Shown: piece after piece, positions 9,357 to 18,562 of the stretch | How the letters are laid out: each line of letters begins with the position of its first letter | Position numbering within the stretch: the stretch's first letter is position 1 | Source of the DNA: Microcaldota archaeon | GTDB lineage: Archaea; Micrarchaeota; Micrarchaeia; Micrarchaeales; CABMGC01 | Assembly: GCA_021803425.1 (NCBI GenBank) | Contig: JAJZLN010000025.1 | Span: 1 to 39,046 of the forward strand | Length of the DNA: 39,046 bases | Direction: 5' to 3' | Notes under the pieces: generated by a model | Database searches by the model: none | What the model saw: only the letters and a program-made list of their open reading frames with translations | Told to the model about the DNA's origin: nothing | Made by a program: the position numbers and the translations under genes

Positions 9357-10172
9357 ATGATGATAAAAAAGAAAAAGCCCATGCCTAAAAGCATATTGAA
9401 CACAATAAACGAGTTAAAGGTAATTAGCGAATCTGACAATAAAAGTATAGAAGAAAAGAGGCGCACATTTTTACCATTGGTAAGGGAAGTTGCAGATAAA
9501 ATGGACGTTGAACAGCCCGTAGTATCTGTGAACAGGAGCACAAACGCATATGTTATAAGAGAACAACATGTAGTTTTTGGGGATAAGGTTCTAGATAAAT
9601 TAAATGAAGAAGAGCTTAAGTCTGTAATTGCACATGAATTGGGGCATATAAAACACAAAGCATTTAAGTCTAAGGTTACTATGTCAAATATACGTAAGAA
9701 TATGGAGTTTACAATTCCATCATCGCTATTCATCTTAGAAAATATATTTGGCAATATAGGATATACAAGTGTCCCTGGATTTGTGGTGCGTGAGACACCT
9801 TTAGTGCTATCTGCAGTTGGTGCGAACTATGTAATAACGTATGTTGGAACTATGGCATCTTCAGTTTTAAGCAGGCTGCATGAAAGGAAGGCCGATATGG
9901 AAGCAATAAAAGCATATGGCCCAGAAAATTTCATAAGGTCTCAAGCAGCTATATACTCATTGAATAGCGACTTAAATCCTATTCTTTCTAGATATTCTGA
10001 AGGATTACCAAAAGCTAACCTGCGTGTTGCAGAAAAATTAAAACATTATAAATCCACATTTAAGTCAAAACTGCACCATTTTGTATTTGGTACGCATCCT
10101 ACAAAGATTCAGAGATTCAAAATGGCTGAGAAATACGCTAGAAAGCACCCTAATGAAACTGCAATAGAGTAA
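9357..10172 (+). CDS. M48-family (HtpX-like) membrane zinc metallopeptidase
   Basis: HELGH zinc motif (VIAHELGHIKHK), downstream HERKADMEA, internal TM segments. Confidence 0.9.
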   Translation: MMIKKKKPMPKSILNTINELKVISESDNKSIEEKRRTFLPLVREVADKMDVEQPVVSVNRSTNAYVIREQHVVFGDKVLDKLNEEELKSVIAHELGHIKHKAFKSKVTMSNIRKNMEFTIPSSLFILENIFGNIGYTSVPGFVVRETPLVLSAVGANYVITYVGTMASSVLSRLHERKADMEAIKAYGPENFIRSQAAIYSLNSDLNPILSRYSEGLPKANLRVAEKLKHYKSTFKSKLHHFVFGTHPTKIQRFKMAEKYARKHPNETAIE

Positions 10173-10190
10173 AATCCAGGTAATAATTAG

Positions 10191-10700
10191 CTATACTCTC
10201 CTGCCCCTTCTTCCTCCTGGCCTCTTTGTTGTATCTGTAGGTATCGGGGTCACGTCCTCTATGCTCCCTATTTTTATCCCGCTTCTTGCCAGGGCCCTGA
10301 CAACAGCCTGCGCTCCGGGTCCTGGGATTTTGGAGCCGTGGCCTCCTGGCGCCCTTATTTTTATGTTTATATTTGTCACTCCCTTCTCAAGCGCAGTTGC
10401 AGCTACCTTGTACGCTGCCTGCATTCCGGCATGCGGTGATCCTTCCTCGTGGCCTGTATTCACAACCATACCCCCGCTTCCAGTTGCTATTGTTTCACAT
10501 CCTGACAAGTCGGTAAGAGTTATTAGCGTATTGTTTTTTGACGAATAGATGTGCGCGACGCCCCACCTTATTGCCTTTGGAACATACTTCTGCTGCGCTT
10601 CAAGTGCAACATTCTCATAAGATATGTTCTCTTTTGCGCTTTCCTTATGCTGCTCCTTTTTTGTTTTTGGTTCGCTTTTTTTCTTTCCTGCCATCTTCAT
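10191..10700 (-). CDS. rps11: 30S ribosomal protein uS11
   Basis: [21 protein letters not shown] and [21 protein letters not shown]. Confidence 0.97.
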   Translation of the reverse strand: MKMAGKKKSEPKTKKEQHKESAKENISYENVALEAQQKYVPKAIRWGVAHIYSSKNNTLITLTDLSGCETIATGSGGMVVNTGHEEGSPHAGMQAAYKVAATALEKGVTNINIKIRAPGGHGSKIPGPGAQAVVRALARSGIKIGSIEDVTPIPTDTTKRPGGRRGRRV

Positions 10701-11278
10701 CCCTCTTTTTCTGCAGCCTGCTCTTTAATTTCAGCATCTGGTTTTTCTTCAGGGCGTGCTGCCTCCTCCTTTACTTTTGCTGTAGGTTCCGGCTGTGCAG
10801 GATTAAGGTTTATCGGCTTGTAATAGCTTATCCTCTGCTCTTCGTCAGACTTGACCATGTATCCTGGTGATTTTACTTTCCTTCCATTTATTGATATGAA
10901 TCCGTGTGTGATGAGCTGCCTCGCTTGTTTATGTGTCTTTGCAAGGCCAAGCCTGAAAACAACAGACTGTAGTCTCCTATTCAATATGGATTCGGGAGTC
11001 ACTCCCAGAAGGTCGTCTATTTTCGCTCCGCTTCCCACTATGCTGTACCTTTCAAGCCTCGCTATCATGTCGCTTCCAACATTCTCTCCTACCCTGTTTG
11101 ATAATATATCTCTAGCATTCCTCCTAATTCTGCTCACTTCTGTGGTGGTTTTCCATAATTCCCTGAGGTTTTTGAGCCCGTATTTCTCCTTGAGGCCGTG
11201 CTCCTTTTCTATCCTCTGCGCATTCCACATTACTTTAGAAGGCTCGAATTTTTTTCTGATTCTTTTCGGATCTCCCAT
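10697..11278 (-). CDS. rps4: 30S ribosomal protein uS4
   Basis: [42 protein letters not shown]. Confidence 0.96.
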   Translation of the reverse strand: MGDPKRIRKKFEPSKVMWNAQRIEKEHGLKEKYGLKNLRELWKTTTEVSRIRRNARDILSNRVGENVGSDMIARLERYSIVGSGAKIDDLLGVTPESILNRRLQSVVFRLGLAKTHKQARQLITHGFISINGRKVKSPGYMVKSDEEQRISYYKPINLNPAQPEPTAKVKEEAARPEEKPDAEIKEQAAEKEG

Positions 11279-11283
11279 TCAAA

Positions 11284-11871
11284 TCACTTCTTTGCAGGCG
11301 CTGCAGCTTCGGTGCTGGGCGCTCCGACCGGTTTTGCCGGAGTCTGTGCCGCTTTTGCTGCTGCTTCCGCAGTCTTCTTTGTGACTCCGACTGTCGCGCC
11401 CGTTCTTCCTGTAGACCTTGTCTTCTGGCCCCTTACCTTCTGTCCATACCTGTGCCTAAAGCCTCTCCATGACTGTATCCTTATATCATTTTCGATATCC
11501 TGCCTCACCTTCACAATGAGGTCCGTACCTACAAGATGCATGTCCGCGCCAGTCTCCCTGTCATTTCTTCTATTAAATATATAAAGAGGGATTTTTGCCT
11601 TTTTCGGGTCATTAAGAAGCTCCTCTATCTTCTCTATGCTGTCTTCATTAAGAGATCCAAGTTTCGTTGACTTGTCTATTCCGTACAGGCTCTTTATCGA
11701 TATTGCAAGCGCATTTGCGAAATTTTGGCCTATCCCCTTTATCTGGGACAGCGCTGATGGTATGTCTAAATCTCCGTTAATGTCTCTTCCAGCTATTCTT
11801 ATTATGCTTTCAGCCTTCTGCTTCTCTCTCTGCTCCTGCTTTGGTTTCTGTTCGTTGCTTTCTTCAGCCAT
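11284..11871 (-). CDS. rps13: 30S ribosomal protein uS13
   Basis: IIRIAGRDINGDLDIPSALSQIKGIGQNFANALA and SWRGFRHRYGQKVRGQKTRSTGRTG. Likely start is MAEESNEQ; ORF open to 11895. Confidence 0.95.
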   Translation of the reverse strand: MAEESNEQKPKQEQREKQKAESIIRIAGRDINGDLDIPSALSQIKGIGQNFANALAISIKSLYGIDKSTKLGSLNEDSIEKIEELLNDPKKAKIPLYIFNRRNDRETGADMHLVGTDLIVKVRQDIENDIRIQSWRGFRHRYGQKVRGQKTRSTGRTGATVGVTKKTAEAAAKAAQTPAKPVGAPSTEAAAPAKK

Positions 11872-12056
11872 CAATCCACCGGATGTAAAACACATTAATG
11901 ATTATAATATACCTAAAACATGCAAATCCTGCACTGCAAGATAAGCCAATATATTATAATTACAAAGCTTTTTAACTCTTATAGCAAGGTTCCTAAAATT
12001 GAGACACAAAAGATATAAGCTATTCAGGCAATATTCCCAATAGAATTAGCGAGAAT

Positions 12057-13814
12057 ATGCTGCATATCACCAAAAAAATAAGAAAGAGCAACGTGCAATC
12101 GGATTCAGTAACGAAAACCGTGGAGTGTAATCCATCTGACCAGACAATTGGCAGGGCCATACCACAAAGCATTGATTTTGGAAACCCTGCAGTCTATGAA
12201 CTTCTATCTTCAACTGCAAAAGCATATCCTAAAAATGAATGTGTATATTATAATGGCACCAAAATGACGTACGGCGAGGTGGACGAGGCTTCTTCAAGGT
12301 TTGCTTCTGCGCTGGCGTCCATCGGCGTGCAAAAAGGCGACAGGGTTGCAATATTTCTGCCAAACATACCTCAGTTTGTCATATCCTATTTCGGCATATT
12401 AAAGGCAGGTGCTACTGTAGTGCCCTGCAGCATAATGTATAAAGGGAGGGAGCTTGAACACCAATTAAGTGATTCAGGCGCGAATTTCATAGTAGCTTCA
12501 AAGGATGTCGTTAAGGAAAAGTCAAGGAAGGATGGCAAAAAAAGCAAGTCATACAACGATCTTTACAAACCAGTCGATGAATGCCGAAAAAACCTGGATA
12601 TTACTGTGGTGACAACAAGCGTTACTTCTTATCTTCCAGGGCTAAAGAGAAAGCTCTCAAGGCTTGGTGGCATAAGGAAAGTGGAAAGGCAAGGCACATT
12701 TGACTTTTCAAGGCTTATAAAATTAAACAAACCAATAGAACAACTGCCTGATGTAAAGTCAAGGGATGATGTCGCTGTGCTTCAGTACACTGGGGGCACA
12801 ACAGGTGTGTCAAAAGGAGCAATGCTCACTCACTACAATCTTTATTCAAATGCTGCATATGTTTCAATATCATTCCCTATGGCAAAAGAGGATGTCTCAT
12901 TGTGCATACTTCCGCTTTACCACATTTACGGCATGACTGCAACCATGAATTCCGCATTATATGCCGGGGCAAAAATCGTACTCCTCCCAAAGCTGCACCT
13001 AAAGGAGCTTATGAAGACAATACAGGACCAAAAGGTCACCGCGTTTTGTGCCGTTCCTGCGATATACGGTTTGATAAACGATAATCCTGAGTCAAGGAAA
13101 TATGACCTGCGCTCCGTGAGAGTATGCATGTCCGGCGGAATGGAGTTGGATGCAACAATACGCGATAAATTTGTGTCGCTTACCGGAGCAAAATTGGTCG
13201 AAGGATATGGCCTTTCCGAAGCAAGTCCGGTAACCCACAGCAATCCTTTGGATGGAAGAGCCGTAAAGGAGGGGTCGGTAGGCATTCCAATTACTGATAC
13301 TGAAGCAAGGATAGTTGATCCGGATGACCCTACAAAGGTACTTGCTTCAGGTGAAATAGGCGAGCTTGCAATAAAGGGCCCCCAGGTTATGAAAGGATAC
13401 TGGAACATGGAAGAGGAGACCAAGAGGGTTCTCAGAGACGGATGGCTTCTGACAGGAGATCTCGCAAAAGTGGATAATGCCGGATATTTCTATATAGTAT
13501 CGAGGAAAAAGGACATGATCAATGTTGGCGGATTGAAGGTGTATCCTCGTGAAGTCGAAAGCGTTCTGTTCGAAAACAATGCAGTAAAAGACGTTGCAGT
13601 AGTCAGCATGCCTGACAAATTCAGCGGAGAAGTAGTTAAAGCGTTTGTCGTATTGAAGGAAAACAATACGAATGTAACCGAAAAGGAAATAATCGAATAT
13701 TGCACAGAAAGGCTTGCCAAGTACAAGGTTCCAAAATCAGTAGAGTTTGTAGACGTGCTTCCAAAAAGCATGATAGGCAAGGTTCTTAGGAGGGAGCTCA
13801 GGAACGGCGCATGA
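12057..13814 (+). CDS. AMP-forming (long-chain-type) acyl-CoA ligase
   Basis: YTGGTTGVSKGAMLTHYN, GYGLSEASPVTH, DGWLLTGDLAKVD, PKSMIGKVLRREL. Confidence 0.93.
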   Translation: MLHITKKIRKSNVQSDSVTKTVECNPSDQTIGRAIPQSIDFGNPAVYELLSSTAKAYPKNECVYYNGTKMTYGEVDEASSRFASALASIGVQKGDRVAIFLPNIPQFVISYFGILKAGATVVPCSIMYKGRELEHQLSDSGANFIVASKDVVKEKSRKDGKKSKSYNDLYKPVDECRKNLDITVVTTSVTSYLPGLKRKLSRLGGIRKVERQGTFDFSRLIKLNKPIEQLPDVKSRDDVAVLQYTGGTTGVSKGAMLTHYNLYSNAAYVSISFPMAKEDVSLCILPLYHIYGMTATMNSALYAGAKIVLLPKLHLKELMKTIQDQKVTAFCAVPAIYGLINDNPESRKYDLRSVRVCMSGGMELDATIRDKFVSLTGAKLVEGYGLSEASPVTHSNPLDGRAVKEGSVGIPITDTEARIVDPDDPTKVLASGEIGELAIKGPQVMKGYWNMEEETKRVLRDGWLLTGDLAKVDNAGYFYIVSRKKDMINVGGLKVYPREVESVLFENNAVKDVAVVSMPDKFSGEVVKAFVVLKENNTNVTEKEIIEYCTERLAKYKVPKSVEFVDVLPKSMIGKVLRRELRNGA

Positions 13815-13850
13815 ACAAGCATTTTTGCAGCAGTGGCGATTTCTAGTAGC

Positions 13851-13855
13851 AAAAA
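13851..13855 (-). terminator. Oligo-T tract after tRNA-Ser 3' end
   Basis: Minus strand G73-TA-TTTTT. Confidence 0.45.
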
Positions 13856-13857
13856 TA

Positions 13858-13991
13858 CGCCAAGGTTGGGATTTCCAAAACTTTTGATAAATCCTTCAAA
13901 AGTCTGTTTGAACCCAAAAGGCCCGTGAAGGCCATACGCTTGCAGGAAATGTTTTCCAGGCGTACGCGATACCGGATTCCGCCACCTTGGC
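13858..13991 (-). tRNA. tRNA-Ser(GGA), apparently containing two introns (about 13 nt at 37/38; 35 nt at 59/60)
   Basis: Minus strand: GCCAAGG-TG-GCGG-AATCCGGTAT-CGC-G-TACGC-CTGGAA[AACATTTCCTGCA]A-GCGTA-T-GGCCTTCACGGGCC-TT-TTGGG-TTCAAA[CAGACTTTTGAAGGATTTATCAAAAGTTTTGGAAA]T-CCCAA-CCTTGGC-G. Acceptor 7/7 paired, D-stem GCG/CGC, anticodon stem TACGC/GCGTA, long variable arm, T-stem TTGGG/CCCAA. T8, A14, G18G19, A21, T33, T54T55C56, A58 and G73 all present. (Brackets show the T-loop intron shifted by A-tract ambiguity; the mature loop is TTCAAAT either way.). Confidence 0.88.
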
Positions 13992-14015
13992 ACGATAAGG
14001 TTATTCTCAACAAAG

Positions 14016-14027
14016 CTTAATAAAAAG
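14016..14027 (-). promoter_or_regulatory. Putative TATA box for tRNA-Ser
   Basis: Minus strand CTTTTTATTAAG about 25-36 nt upstream of the tRNA 5' end. Confidence 0.45.
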
Positions 14028-14082
14028 GTTAGTGTGTGTCGGAAGTTATTTATTGATGTCCAACAATATCCTGTTAGATAGC

Positions 14083-14682
14083 ATGACAAAGAGGATAGCA
14101 GTATGCATTACTGGGGCGTCTGGTGCAGCATATGCATACAGGTTCCTGGAAGAGATACATAATTCGGGAATCGCAGAAACCCATCTTGTTGTAACAAAGC
14201 CCGGGGCGATGGTGATAAAGCAGGAGCTGGGTATTGCTTCAAAAGATGTGGAGAAAATTGCGGATTTCAGCTATGACGAGCGCAATTTCATGTCGCCAAT
14301 AGCAAGCGGCTCTTTCAGGCTGGACGGATGCCTTGTATCTCCATGTTCCATGAAGACACTTTCAGGCATAGCACACGGATACGAAGAAAATCTTGTAATA
14401 AGGGCGGCATCAATAGCTTTAAAGGAGGGATGGAAGCTGGTTCTTATGCCCAGGGAGACTCCGTTCGGAATAATACAGATAAAGAACATGCTTGCTGCGG
14501 CAGAGGCAGGTGCAATAGTGATGCCTCCACTTCCTCAATTCTATTTCAGACCAAAAGATATTAATGAGATCATCGACATGACTGTCGGAAAGATGCTCTC
14601 CATTTTTGGCATTAAGAGCGAGCTTTCAAAGGAATGGGGAGTTGAAATGCGTGAGGAGACTGAGTATGCAAAGCATGATTAG
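14083..14682 (+). CDS. ubiX: UbiX-type flavin prenyltransferase
   Basis: MTKRIAVCITGASGAAYAYRFLEEI, LVSPCSMKTLSGIAHG, MPRETPFGIIQIKNMLAAAEAGA. Frame open to 14032. Confidence 0.93.
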   Translation: MTKRIAVCITGASGAAYAYRFLEEIHNSGIAETHLVVTKPGAMVIKQELGIASKDVEKIADFSYDERNFMSPIASGSFRLDGCLVSPCSMKTLSGIAHGYEENLVIRAASIALKEGWKLVLMPRETPFGIIQIKNMLAAAEAGAIVMPPLPQFYFRPKDINEIIDMTVGKMLSIFGIKSELSKEWGVEMREETEYAKHD

Positions 14683-14711
14683 TCTGTAATGCCGCTATAA
14701 AGTGTGAATAA

Positions 14712-16118
14712 ATGATAAAAGATCTACGAAGCTATTTGGATTACCTATCAAAAAAAGGAAAGTTGGCGCATGTAAAATCCAAAGTCAGTCCTGAGCTCGA
14801 GATATCGGCATTTACAAACAAGGAGAATTCGGAGCACAGAAATGAGAGCCGCGCATTGGTTTTCGACAATGTTGATGGATACAGCATTCCTGTCGCAACA
14901 AATCTGATGGGATCTGCATCAACACTTAGCGATCTGTTCTCCGGTTTTCAGATGGCGGATATTCTTGGCAGTCTGTACAATTCAGATGGGATTCCTATAA
15001 TAAAGAGTGCAAAAACAGTCATCAATTCAAGACCGAGGCTCGTAAAGAAAGGCTTCGGCGGCTACGAAAAGCTTTCCAGTCTTGATGAAATCCCTATACT
15101 TAAGACATGGCCAGGGGATTCGGGAAGATTCATAACCCTCCCACTTGTCATTACTGAGAGCCCTTCTGATGGATCCACAAATGTGGGGATATATCGAATG
15201 CAGGTATTTGATGGTGAGACTACGGGCATGCACTGGCAAGTGCAGAAGGGCGGAGCAATACATGCCGCCGAGGCGCTTGAGGCGAAAAAGGAGTTGAACG
15301 TCTCTGTCGCAATAGGCACAGATCCGTACAATATAATATCCGCAGTCGCCCCGCTGCCACATGGCATAAACGAGTTCTCTTTTGCAGGTGCTGCAAGAGG
15401 CTCAAGGACTGATCTTATAGACTGCGATGGCTATCCTCCTGTGCCTTCCAATTCAGAAATAATAATAAAAGGACATATAGATCCTTCAGAGAAGAGGGAT
15501 GAAGGTCCATTCGGGGACCACACCGGATATTATTCGATAAAGGAGCCAATGCATGTATTTCATATAGATGGCATATACGCCAAGAAGGATGCGATATATG
15601 CGGCAAGCGTCGTCGGCTTCCCGTGGAACGAAGACTGCGTTGCGGGGCAATTCCTGATGGACTATCTGAAGCCAATGATAAAGTTCGTAAGTCCTAACAT
15701 AGTTGACATATTCCTTCCGCCAGAGGGGGCGTTCACAAACCTGTGCTTCGTATCATTAAAAAAGAGGTTTCCTGGAGATGCAAAGAAGACCATATTTTCG
15801 CTCCTTGGACTCGGACAGCTGTCTCTGACAAAGATGATAGTGGCGTTCGACGATGACATTGATGTAAGGGACATGGGAAGAGTAATGTGGGCGCTGTCAA
15901 CCCGAGTGGATCCTGAAAGGGACGTGCAGATTCTAAATGGCACGCCAACAGATACCCTTGATCACGCATCAAATGTTACGGGATACGGATCAAAGATGCT
16001 CATAGATGCAACAAAGAAATCGAGGCAGGAAGGCTATTTCAGGGATTGGCCCGATGTCATTATTCCTGACGCTGAGATAAGCCGTGAGGTCGATAAGAAA
16101 TGGAAGCAGATAAGCTGA
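14712..16118 (+). CDS. ubiD: UbiD-family decarboxylase
   Basis: VGIYRMQVFDGETTGMHWQVQKGGAIH and RDEGPFGDHTGYYS. Confidence 0.93.
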   Translation: MIKDLRSYLDYLSKKGKLAHVKSKVSPELEISAFTNKENSEHRNESRALVFDNVDGYSIPVATNLMGSASTLSDLFSGFQMADILGSLYNSDGIPIIKSAKTVINSRPRLVKKGFGGYEKLSSLDEIPILKTWPGDSGRFITLPLVITESPSDGSTNVGIYRMQVFDGETTGMHWQVQKGGAIHAAEALEAKKELNVSVAIGTDPYNIISAVAPLPHGINEFSFAGAARGSRTDLIDCDGYPPVPSNSEIIIKGHIDPSEKRDEGPFGDHTGYYSIKEPMHVFHIDGIYAKKDAIYAASVVGFPWNEDCVAGQFLMDYLKPMIKFVSPNIVDIFLPPEGAFTNLCFVSLKKRFPGDAKKTIFSLLGLGQLSLTKMIVAFDDDIDVRDMGRVMWALSTRVDPERDVQILNGTPTDTLDHASNVTGYGSKMLIDATKKSRQEGYFRDWPDVIIPDAEISREVDKKWKQIS

Positions 16119-16948
16119 AGGGCATACTTAACGAGCTTCTCGCCCCGAATCTTTTAGTATTTAACATATGCTTTGTATATATAGGCATGCTGCTTTCGCA
16201 AAGCGTGACTTTAAGGATAACAATTCTTGTGACTATAGCATTCCTTTCCGGTAGGTCGGCCGGCATCATCGCAAACAGGTATGTGGGCAGGGATATAGAT
16301 CTTTCAAATCCAAAGAAGTCAGGCATGTACAGCCTGGGCATACCGAAGCAAAATCTCTTAGTTATGTTTGCAATTCTGTTCCTTGTATTTGCAGCTAGCG
16401 CCTATGCACTTAACCGGCTTTCATTCATGCTTACCCCGCTAGTGCTTTTGCTCTTCTTTGTGGATCCCAAGTCCAAAAAATATACCAACAAGCGCCATTA
16501 TCTTGTCGGCATCATAGAAAGCTTCGATGTTCTTGGCGGATACATAGGGGCGGCAGGAGCGATTCCAACCAGCGTAGTGGTTTACCTATTTGCGTTCAGC
16601 ATCATATTCATTGGCGGGGGATTCGATATCCTCTATTCAATAACGCACACGCAATTCGATATCAAGTACAAACTAAAAACGGTTCCGTCAACGATTGGCA
16701 TAAATGCTGCACTAGATCTGTCATTATATTCACACATTATGGCGATAGCCTTCCTGCTAGCTGCAGCAGTTCTTTCAGGAAGTTACATAATAATTGCCGG
16801 AGCAATAGGCGCATCCGCGTTGCTTCTGGCTCAGCACCACGGTATAAATCCTCATAATGACACAGATATAAGGAGAAGGATAGCATTATATAACAGCACT
16901 GCAGCGCTAGTAATGCTCTCATCATTTTTGGTAAGCACATTGGTGTAA
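16100..16948 (+). CDS. ubiA: UbiA-family prenyltransferase homologue with altered Asp motifs
   Basis: ANRYVGRDIDLSNPKKSG and GGGFDILYSITHTQFDIKYKLKTVPSTIG in a multi-TM protein; overlaps ubiD end. Confidence 0.85.
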   Translation: MEADKLKGILNELLAPNLLVFNICFVYIGMLLSQSVTLRITILVTIAFLSGRSAGIIANRYVGRDIDLSNPKKSGMYSLGIPKQNLLVMFAILFLVFAASAYALNRLSFMLTPLVLLLFFVDPKSKKYTNKRHYLVGIIESFDVLGGYIGAAGAIPTSVVVYLFAFSIIFIGGGFDILYSITHTQFDIKYKLKTVPSTIGINAALDLSLYSHIMAIAFLLAAAVLSGSYIIIAGAIGASALLLAQHHGINPHNDTDIRRRIALYNSTAALVMLSSFLVSTLV

Positions 16949-16952
16949 TATA

Positions 16953-17636
16953 ATGAGCCAGAGGATAAACGACACGTTTACAAGGATACACGGGCACTAT
17001 GATTTCTTCAATCATCTCTTCAGTTTTGGTTTAGATATCCTATGGCGCAGAGATGCTGCAAGACATTCAATAATCAGCAAGAGGAGATATCGCGTCCTTG
17101 ATGTGGCGACCGGAACAGGAGATCTTGCAATAGCAATTTCTGCGGAAGCAAAACGAAGCGGCAAGGAGGCCCAGATAATCGGCATGGATTTCAACAAATA
17201 CATGCTTGAGCATGCAGAAGAAAAGACAAGGCGGCTTGGTCTGAAAAACATAAGATTTGAATACGGGGATGCATTGCACATGGCATATCCTGATTCATAT
17301 TTTGATGTAGTTGCAAGCGGATTCGCACTTAGGAACTTCGATAGCCTTAAGGTATTCGGAAGGGAAATGAAGAGAGTAATGAAGAAGGGCGGCACATTCG
17401 TTTTGTTGGATATGTCAAAGCCTGACAGCAACCTAAATCTTACTTCATTCTATTTTAGCATAATACGTGCAATAGGTTCTATTGTATCAAAAGGATCATA
17501 TAAGTGGCTTACCAGCAGCATAATGAATTTTGACAGGAATGCAGCAGCCGAGCTTCTGAGTAAACAGGGTTTCAAGAATGTGAGAGTTATAAGACTAATA
17601 TCAGGTATATCATTCATAATAACCGGAAATAAATGA
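16953..17636 (+). CDS. ubiE: UbiE/MenG-type quinone C-methyltransferase
   Basis: YDFFNHLFSFGLDILWRRDAA, VLDVATGTGDLAIAI, SGFALRNFDS. Confidence 0.92.
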   Translation: MSQRINDTFTRIHGHYDFFNHLFSFGLDILWRRDAARHSIISKRRYRVLDVATGTGDLAIAISAEAKRSGKEAQIIGMDFNKYMLEHAEEKTRRLGLKNIRFEYGDALHMAYPDSYFDVVASGFALRNFDSLKVFGREMKRVMKKGGTFVLLDMSKPDSNLNLTSFYFSIIRAIGSIVSKGSYKWLTSSIMNFDRNAAAELLSKQGFKNVRVIRLISGISFIITGNK

Positions 17637-17641
17637 CTAGA

Positions 17642-18520
17642 CTATATCGCCACTCTTATGAGATCCGAGTATTTGATAAAAGAGCTTCCTAATCTTATGC
17701 TTGCAAGTCTCTCCTGAGCTCTTGTTACATATTCATTGTTCATGTGCACTGCTTTTATTAGTGCATAATTTCTTCCGATACCATAGTCTTTCTGAATGCT
17801 TGTGACGACATTGGGAACCAGTTGCTTATATCTGCCCTTTTTTACATAATACATGTAATCCGCTATATCATCTCTTATCTGGAATGCGATTCCTATGTCC
17901 TTTCCTGAGAGATACATCTCATCAGCAATTTTGCTTGACTTGTATATTGCTGCAGAATTAAAGCAACTCGCGATCAGCGATGCGCTCTTCAACGTAACTA
18001 TCTTTATGTACTGGCTAAGGTTGGGTGCGCTACGCATTTTTTGGTACCTGTAATCAAGCGCTTCCCCAGCGCACATTTCCATGCTCGACCTTGTTATTGA
18101 CATAAGCACATTCTCTCCGTATTTTGAGGCCAGCTCAACGGACTTCGCTATCAATGCGTCTCCTGCAAGTATGCCTATGTGAATCCCGTATTTGGAATGG
18201 ACCGATTCAACGCCTCTTCTGATTTGATCTCCGTCAATAATATCATCGTGTATGAGAGAAGAGGCATGAAGAAGCTCTGCAGCCACTGCCAAATCAACGA
18301 ACCTTATCGGATTTTCGTTTATCATGCCTGCGCCCATCAATACGAATGTTGATCTAAGGAGCTTGCTCTTTTTGCCGAGGAGATGCACCGACGGCAAATA
18401 CAAATCGCCATTTATGAAGTCTTCAGTGCTGAACGATTCCAGTCTCTTCCTAACCCGTTTCAAATTTTCCAATATGCTCCTAGGAAACTTAACGGCATAA
18501 TTCTCTAAAGTTATAGGCAT
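17642..18520 (-). CDS. Polyprenyl diphosphate synthase (trans-isoprenyl)
   Basis: LIHDDIIDGDQIRRG and FQIRDDIADY (both DDxxD motifs). Confidence 0.93.
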   Translation of the reverse strand: MPITLENYAVKFPRSILENLKRVRKRLESFSTEDFINGDLYLPSVHLLGKKSKLLRSTFVLMGAGMINENPIRFVDLAVAAELLHASSLIHDDIIDGDQIRRGVESVHSKYGIHIGILAGDALIAKSVELASKYGENVLMSITRSSMEMCAGEALDYRYQKMRSAPNLSQYIKIVTLKSASLIASCFNSAAIYKSSKIADEMYLSGKDIGIAFQIRDDIADYMYYVKKGRYKQLVPNVVTSIQKDYGIGRNYALIKAVHMNNEYVTRAQERLASIRLGSSFIKYSDLIRVAI

Positions 18521-18562
18521 AATATCAAAGCAACTTTATTATATCACACTAAGCTTAAAAAT

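Noticed and set aside
13490-14089. 199-aa minus-strand ORF antisense to the acyl-CoA ligase 3' end and extending into the gap
   Set aside because: Its protein-like intergenic part is explained by the tRNA-Ser gene with introns; the rest is antisense to a clear CDS.
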